From the NCBI RefSeq assembly GCF_003369915.1, contig NW_022881625.1, forward strand, positions 496,001 to 560,000: 64,000 nt of DNA, written 5' to 3'. Within the stretch, counting starts at the first letter, position 1. Each line of letters opens with the position of its first letter. Positions 57,637 to 64,000 of the stretch are shown piece after piece. Made by a program: the position numbers and the translations under genes. The notes beneath the pieces are model-generated. The model ran no database searches. It saw nothing but the letters and a program-made list of their open reading frames with translations, and had not been told where the DNA came from. Source of the stretch: Drosophila miranda (Eukaryota > Arthropoda > Insecta > Diptera > Drosophilidae).

Positions 57637-59190
57637 CCAGTTTTGCTAGTGCCTTCTTATACTCAGGGCAGCTGCGACTGAGGGCCGAGTGGGCTGCTGA
57701 GCGGACGTCTCCTGGCTTGCCAGCGCATAGTATGCACATTGGCGGGTTGTTGCACTGGTTGTGCTTGTGCCCCTCCCCACCACATTTGTAGCATGCATTG
57801 CTTGCCACAGGCCGCTTGGATCTGCACCTGGCTGCAGTGTGTCCATAGGCCATGCACTTGAAGCAGCGGGTTGGCGCAATCCGTTGCCGCACGCGGCAGA
57901 CAACCCAGCCGATTCGAACTTTTCCGAGCTCCAGGAGCTTCTTTGCGAGTGCGGGCTGAAGGTTCAGCGTAGCTACCTGCGTTGCGTCATATGCTTTCCG
58001 CATGTACGGCACTGCTCCTTGTGTTAAGTCGCCGTCGATCGCTGCAGCTATGGCCTCACATACCTCGTCGCCTGTCGTGAGCTCGTCTATGTTGAGTACC
58101 TCAACCGCGACTGTCTCCTGCATGGCCTTCACGGCTGCCTTGTCCCCAAGCGCTGCCTGGATGGCCATCTGCAGCTCCTGGGTGGCGGGTCTGAGGATTG
58201 TTGCATCCTTAGAAGCAGCTCGCCCGAGGCTGTCTTCCTGATGCCCTGAACCTTGTTTTTGAGGCTCTGGAGTGTTGGTGCTGCCTTCACCAGTTTGAGG
58301 ATGTCGGCGTATGATGCCTCCTCGGTGCATTTGACCAGCACTGCGTCTGGTCGGCCTGTCTGCTTGCGTTTCGCACGCCTGCCTCTCACCTCACTCCACT
58401 TCTGTGTAGGGTTGGTGTCTTCCGCCTTGCCGCACTGCATCTTGGTTTCCTCTTGTCGAGTGGCGTCAGCTTGGTGTCCTTGCCTGGGCCTTCCGCGCGC
58501 GCTCTTCTCCTCAGTTCGGAATGTTGCCTCGCTCTTGGGGCTCCTGATGCCGTTTGCGTCGCCTTAGTCGCACTGGGCTTGGTCATCCTGGGTAGGGGGC
58601 CAGTTGGGCCTGCAGTGTGATCATGGCACTGGCATCCTCCTGGCGCTGCCCTTTTATCCTCTGGCGCCTGCAGATGGGATTTGACTTCCACTTGCAACTC
58701 CTTCATGCGTGCTACCATCTTCTTGATGGCCATGTTGATCGACCTCTGGCCCTTCTCGTTCATCTGGTGGAGTAGGTCGTCCAGGATTGCGCCAATCTCG
58801 TCTATGTCCTGTAAGCAGTTCCTGCTTCGCTTGGGGGGTTTTTCTCCCGCTACTCGATGGTGTAGGGGGGTCCCTCGGCCTCTTCAGAGTATCAGTGCCC
58901 TTGCCGCCGTCCTGCGTAGCCCACTGGCAAAGCTGTGCAACGAGCTCTGCTTCATTGGCGGTGCTAAAGCTGCTTGTGGCGGTGTTCGGGCCACCTTTGA
59001 GGCTTTTTGGAAAGCCATTGCTCCTTGGCTTGTAGCGAATTTTGCTTCGTCGGCCAAGTGTGCCACCGGCGAAGCAGGATTCGGGGGAACATCTCTCAGG
59101 GCCTCCAGGGTCCGCGCCCCGGCCACGGGATTCCTCCACGCGTGTGAATTTGGGATGGAACTTATGCGTAGGTGTGTGTGCGGTTTGCAA
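57626..59190 (-). pseudogene. R1-clade ORF1 (Gag-like), frameshifted
   Basis: Four overlapping open pieces (59190-58654, 58763-58386, 58440-58129, 58330-57626). The last holds knuckles CFKCMAYGHTAARC and CYKCGGEGHKHNQC followed by CILC...C, the typical C-terminal zinc array of R1-type ORF1. It overlaps the ORF2 start by a few bases. N-terminal part is Pro/Arg-rich and low complexity. Confidence 0.8.
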
Positions 59191-59732
59191 GTGATCCCGC
59201 CTAGGAGTTAGGCAGTACCTTCCCTCAGGTGCGGTCGCTGACAGAAGCTAGCTGCTGTGGGCGCAGCTATCCTCCGCAGCGGGCTCTGTCGAGGGCTGGA
59301 TGCTTTGGCACCTAGTGCCCCTTCACCGCACTGCAGTCGATCAGCTGGTTAGTGGCCTGCACTATCCAGCACTGGTACCCCAGTCGATCAGCTGCGAGGC
59401 CTGGAGTGAAGAAGAAGAACGGGAGAACCGGCCCAAAGGAGAGAAAGGATGAAAAAAGGTGGGAATCTCCAAGTGACGAGTGAAAAGCGCCGTCCAAAGC
59501 ACTCACGGTGGGCCCCAGCGCCCCTGCCCCTTTGGGTGACCGTGGAAGTGCAACGCGCAGCCCGGATCTGAAGCCAGTCGGGGTGAGACTCGATCCTCCC
59601 AGGTGAGCACGCGGTGTCAGCAAGAGCTTGAGCTAATTTCGGGTATTTTTTTCCAGGTATCTTTCGCGATTTGTCTGTGTCTTGCAGAGCAGCTGTTTGG
59701 CGCGTCCGCACTCGAAAAATTCGCGGTTGACT

Positions 59733-60319
59733 GTGAAATGGATGTGAGTGTGTATGTGCGTCGGCAATTGTGGCCCTAATGTAGAGCGAGTGGCACTGGT
59801 CCGGCCACCAACTAAGGACGATGGCGGACACGACACACATAACTCGAACGGCACAGGTCCGGCCGCCCAAATGTAATGGATGTTTGAGTGTGTGTGTCTG
59901 AATGGCTGGCGGTAAGTATTTTGAGAGCCCTTTTTTATCGTATGTGTGGCCGATGGATTTTTCCTTTTCCAGGACCATAGGGCACTCTGAATGCCATGGC
60001 ACTGGATCCGGCCACCAACTAAGGACGATGGCGGACACGACACACATAACTCGAACGGCACAGGTCCGGCCGCCCAAGTGTAATGGGTGTTTGTGTGTGT
60101 GTGTCTGTTTTTGGCTATTCTAGCAATCACCAACGCACTGCATTCGATTTGAATTTGTCAGGCCGTATGATTTTGCAAGTGTGTATGGCAGCATTTTTAT
60201 TCGTTTATGTTTTATTTAATGGCTTTGATGGCGGCAGCGTCCGTTGTTCATTTCTGTTGTGGCATGCGAGTGATATGCATACCTGCCCCGTATGATAAAG
60301 ATTTTCGCCGTAATGTTTA
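59733..60319 (+). repeat. Splice-signal region (unit 3, right part)
   Basis: Continues after the R1 element: donor GTGAGTGTG, exon, short intron from about 59911 (GTAAGTATTTTG to TTTTCCAG), GT-rich tract, acceptor GGCTATTCTAG near 60121. No protein gene. Confidence 0.75.
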
Positions 60320-61545
60320 GCCCGATAGTGTCCCGTGAGTGCTATCCGGCGATTGCCTAAGCGCTCTCGGCGACCCCCGTAGTAATTCTTAGTTCGACAG
60401 CGTCCCGTAAGTGCTATCCGGCGATTGCCTAGGCATTCTCGGCGATGCCTGTCGATATCCCCGACCCCGTAGTAATTCTTAGTTCGGCGGCGTCCCGTAA
60501 GTGCTATCCGGCGATTGCCTAGGCATTCTCGGCGATACTTGTCGGTATTTCCGCATAGCAAAGTTCCCCTTTCCGCGTCGTAGTAATTCTTAGGCCGACA
60601 GGGTCCCGTAAGTACCGTCCGGCGATAGCCTAGGTACTCTCGGCGATTCTTGTCGGTATTCCCGCATAGCATAGTCCCCCTTTCCGCTTCGTAGTAATTC
60701 TTAGGCCGACAGGGTCCCGTAAGTACCGTCCGGCGATAGCCTAGGTACTCTCGGCGATACTTGTCGGTATTCCCGCATAGCAAAGTTCCCCTTTCCGCGT
60801 CGTAGTAATTCTTAGGCCGACAGGGTCCCGTAAGTACCGTCCGGCGATAGCCTAGGTACTCTCGGCGATACTTGTCGGTATTCCCGCATAGCATAGTCCC
60901 CTTTCCGCGTCGTAGTAATTCTTAGGCCGACAGGGTCCCGTAAGTACCGTCCGGCGATAGCCTAGGTACTCTCGGCGATACTTGCCGGTATTCCCGCATA
61001 GCAAAGTTCCCCTTTCCGCGTCGTAGTAATTCTTAGGCCGACAGGGTCCCGTGAGTACCGTCCGGCGATAGCCTAGGTACTCTCGGCGATACTTGTCGGT
61101 ATTTCCGCATAGCAAAGTTCCCCTTTCCGCGTCGTAGTAATTCTTAGGCCGACAGGGTCCCGTGAGTACCGTCCGGCGATAGCCTAGGTACTCTCGCGAT
61201 ACTTGCCGGTATTTCCGCATAGCAAAGTCCCTTTCCGCGTCGTAGTAATTCTTAGGCCGACAGGGTCCCGTAAGTACCGTCCGGCGATAGCCTAGGTACT
61301 CTCGGCGATACTTGTCGGTATTCCCGCATAGCATTGTCCCCCTTTCCGCTTCGTAGTAACTCTCAGGCCGGCGGGGTCCCGTAAGTACTGTCCGGCGATA
61401 GCCTAGGTACTCTCGGCGACACCTGTCGGTATTATCGCATAGTAAAGACCTCCGTATTGATTCTGAGTTCGGTGGGGCCCTGAAGGCGCTATTTGGCGAT
61501 AACCGGAGTGTTCTCGGTGAAACCAACTGCCCCGTCCCACGCTAC
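60320..61545 (+). repeat. 111-bp tandem repeat array 5
   Basis: Diverged units at the left, standard units to the right; about ten in all. Single-base losses near 60898, 61197 and 61228 break the minus-strand frame into 61526-60852 and 60894-60205. Donor-like sites remain. Confidence 0.9.
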
Positions 61546-61694
61546 GATCGCCCCCGTCCGCGGGACTGCGGCCCCGTCCCCCATCGTCGGTCCGAAATAC
61601 GGAGTCCCGGCAAATTATAAATATTGCTGTAATTTCGACCCTGGAGTAGACTGAGATATGTACCCCAGCCCAGGATCGCTTCCTTACAAAAGTT

Positions 61695-62284
61695 AAGGTA
61701 ACACTTGACTTAACATTAACATGTGTTTTCTTTTACAATGGATTGCGTCTTTTCAGTCCGTTCCCGTCCTCGGAGCGGGCTTCATATAAGTGGCGGCGCA
61801 AGGCTGATCCTCATATCAGCATCAGCATAGGCCCTGTAGTGGGCTGCGTGCGTACCGCCGCAACTTTGGCATTTAGCTGGGTGCGGTGGACGAAACCACC
61901 GCACTTTACACAGACGAAGCCGCGTTGACAGAAGTTGTTAAACCGCCGCAATTTTCGCATTTAGCTGGGTGCGGTGGACGAAACCACCGCACTTTACACA
62001 GGCGAAGCCGCGTTGACAGTAGTTGTGTGTGGTTTAAGAAATCTTTGTGTTTTATGATTCTCTTTGTGGTTTGTGATTTGAATATATGTTTAGTGGCGCA
62101 CAGAATTTTAATTTACATTGGCGAGAAAGAGGAAATAAAGCTTGTCGGTAGTGGTTGGGAAGGGAATGTGAATGTGTGTGGGGCGAGTTGGGAAAATGGC
62201 TGCTTGGCTTGGCGTCGGAATTTTAATGTATTCCTTATTGGCGTTAATTACGAATTTTTAACAGTTTAGTTGGGTGGCAAACAA
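61695..62284 (+). repeat. N segment, forward, with two knuckle-like units
   Basis: CTCGGAGCGGGCTTCATATAAG flank, 88-bp units around 61875-62030, then AT-rich tail with GAAATAAAGC. Same as 35347, 42501 and 49481 copies. Confidence 0.8.
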
Positions 62285-63027
62285 GTTAAGGGGCTCGTTA
62301 GTCGCCCAACGTGTCATACCGCGTACAAAAGTGGCCGTGTGTCCATGGCTGGCCAGCATTTCGGTGATGTATTGAGTCTCAAAACCCACGCTACAAGGAG
62401 TGGAAACAGCAGCCGAGAGAGATAGCGATCCCAATACCCACGCTACACGAAGGAGAAGCAGCAGCCAGAACAAGAGCCACGAAGAGGGAATAGTCGGATC
62501 TCTCCCACTCCGACCAGTGACGCCGATGTGATCAACAACTCTCCCCGGCCAGCCCGAAGCCAACGCCTACAAGGGAGACCGAGAGAGAGGCCGCCGTCGC
62601 GAAACTGAGAGAGAGTTTTTCATTTAAAACAATGGGGGAGCAACACCGGAACCAGATCCCACAGGAACCACGACGAGCATCACTAGCATTAATACCGACG
62701 TCACACGAAGGGGAAATCGCAGCCAAGAGAGAGCCAGGGCTGGAGCGATCCCATACCTTTGTCACACGAAGGGGAAATGGTAGCCGAGAGCGATCCCAAT
62801 ACCCACGCTACAAGGAGGGGAAACAGCAGCCGAGGAACTCCAGCGCCACAGCTCCTATACGCCATCTACTTATTTGTATATGTACTAAATTCAAATAATA
62901 CATGCCATATTTTACATTTTACATGTAGTTGCAGTGTTTTTGGCTGAACAATGGGAAGGTAACACTAGTTACAGTAGTGGTAGGTATTCGGTATTTTTTT
63001 ATGCAAGTATTTTGAGTAAAGAAAGTT
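62285..63027 (+). repeat. S segment, forward full copy
   Basis: Inverse counterpart of 32060-32690. Contains ATACCCACGCTACAAGG-type units near 62390, 62435 and 62800, and a short frame starting MGEQHRNQIPQEP. Replaces the exon-containing part of the macro-repeat, giving a 1333-bp short unit. No gene recognised. Confidence 0.75.
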
Positions 63028-64000
63028 AAGGTAACACTAGACTTAACATTAACATGTGTTTTCTTTTACAATGGATTGCGTCTTTTCAGTCCGTTCCCGT
63101 CCTCGGAGCGGGCTTCATATAAGTGGCGGCGCAAGGCTGATCCTCAAATCAGCATCAGCATAGGCCCTGTAGTTGGATGGTTGCGTACCGCCGCAACTTT
63201 GGCATTTAGCTGGGTGCGGTGGACGAAACCACCGCACTTTAAACAGACGAAGCCGCGTTGACAGAAGTTGTTAAACCGCCGCAATTTTCGCATTTAGCTG
63301 GGTGCGGTGGACGAAACCATCGCACTTTACACAGGCGAAGCCGCGTTGACAGTAGTTGTGTGTGGTTTAAGAAATCTTTGTGTTTTATGACTCTCTTTGT
63401 GGTTTGTGATTTGAATATATGTTTAGTGGCGCACAGAATTTTAATTTACATTGGCGAGAAAGAGGAAATAAAGCTTGTCGGTAGTGGTTGGGAAAGGGAA
63501 TGTGAATGTGTGTGGAGCGAGTTGGGAAAATGGCTGCTTGGCTTGGCGTCGGCATTTTAATGTATTCCTTATTGGCGTTATTTAAGAATTTTTAACAGTT
63601 TTGTTGGGCGGCAAACAAGTTAAGGGCTCGTTAGTCGCCCGACGTGTCACACCGCTTCATCTGCCTCGTCGATCATCTGTAACTGTATCTGTATCTGTAT
63701 CTGTAAAAAGGAGCCTAGAATTTCTTAGATCTGTGTTCTTCTACCATCCTCTACATGGATTGGTTCCACATTAATCCTAAAGATGCACAAATTTTATAGC
63801 TTGAACAAAAAAAAAAAAAAAAAATACAATAATCGCATATCACATATTATGTTTTTTGTGGAGAGGGGGAGGGGGAGGGTTCCAAAGTATTTACACGGTT
63901 CAATGTTTGCACGGGTTATATAATGGAGATTCTCTTGGTAAAGATTTTATTCGTAATTTATTCGCCCAACTATCGAGAAAGACTCGCGTGTGCCGTACGA
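63028..64000 (+). repeat. Start of macrosatellite unit 4 (runs off the window)
   Basis: N segment with two knuckle-like units, (TATCTG)n near 63680, A-run near 63806-63823, then the AT-rich spacer that precedes the captured exons in other units. It ends in the ACGATACGAT region; the Mdr65-like exon would be expected about 1.2 kb beyond the edge. Confidence 0.85.

Larger units (their letters stand above)
54524..59732 (-). mobile_element. R1-clade non-LTR retrotransposon, apparently full length
   Basis: 5209 bp flanked by the direct repeat GTGAAATGGATG (54512-54523 and 59733-59744), a 12-bp target-site duplication. Poly(A) appears as a 27-T run at the left edge (54524-54550). Target lies in the splice-signal region of unit 3. 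Coding order on the minus strand: ORF1 with CCHC knuckles, then ORF2 with endonuclease and RT. Motifs fit the R1 clade (R1, Waldo, RT1 types). A G-run lies near 54601-54621. Confidence 0.85.
49481..61694 (+). repeat. Macrosatellite unit 3 (12214 bp; 6993 bp without R1 insertion)
   Basis: Near-identical to unit 2 including the DINE-1 copy. Interrupted by an R1-clade element at 54524-59732 with a 12-bp target duplication. Spacer 50010-50490 (A-run, ACGATACGAT repeats, GTATGTAT microsatellite) has no gene. Confidence 0.88.

Overview
The window looks like repeat-rich heterochromatin of a fly, most likely Drosophila, probably subtelomeric or telomere-proximal. The evidence is: DINE-1/INE-1-type elements with TATACCCGATACT inverted ends; Jockey-, LOA- and R1-clade non-LTR retrotransposons; a gypsy-type LTR element whose primer site matches fly tRNA-Lys; 55-80 nt GT-AG introns; and a fragment strongly resembling the first coding exon of Drosophila Mdr65. 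The obscura group is my guess only. No ordinary single-copy gene neighbourhood is visible.

Layout. 1-44 is a sliver of a Jockey-like element, then a 50-N gap (46-95). 96-1705 is a reversed piece of a large local repeat (zinc-knuckle-like 88-bp repeats, then a 111-bp tandem array). 1706-9771 is a gypsy-superfamily LTR element with long 5' LTR, tRNA-Lys primer site, gag with an N-terminal RING-H2 finger, a -1 frameshift heptamer and an open pol; its 3' LTR survives only as 38 bp. 9772-12910 is a broken LOA-clade element. 12911-13606 and 15918-16547 are gag-like fragments on the minus strand, either side of a forward piece of the large repeat (13607-15917). 16548-29655 holds five Jockey-clade elements (A-E), all on the minus strand, each joined by its poly(A) tail to the truncated 5' end of the next, the arrangement of Drosophila telomeric retrotransposon arrays.

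29656-34945 is the large repeat in reverse orientation; 34946-64000 is the same repeat in forward orientation as a tandem macrosatellite. Measured between copies of AAGGTAACAC, the units are 35347-42500 (7154 bp), 42501-49480 (6980 bp), and 49481-61694 (12214 bp, or 6993 bp after removing an R1-clade insertion), followed by a short 1333-bp unit and the start of another. A full unit contains, on the minus strand, an Mdr65-like first exon, an unidentified downstream exon and a two-exon gene for a small basic protein; and, along the plus strand, a region dense in splice signals and the 111-bp array. Every 111-bp unit carries a GTAAGT or GTGAGT donor-like site on one strand and stays open as a 37-residue repeat on the other.

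How the parts may work together (inference): host exons have been captured into a transposon-derived macrosatellite and amplified with it, next to a telomere-like retrotransposon array that carries conserved introns on its antisense strand. This could be a piRNA-producing or subtelomeric locus making long spliced noncoding RNAs, but nothing here proves transcription. Most protein-coding copies are broken. The best preserved are the gag and pol of the LTR element and the basic-protein copy at 29988-30668.
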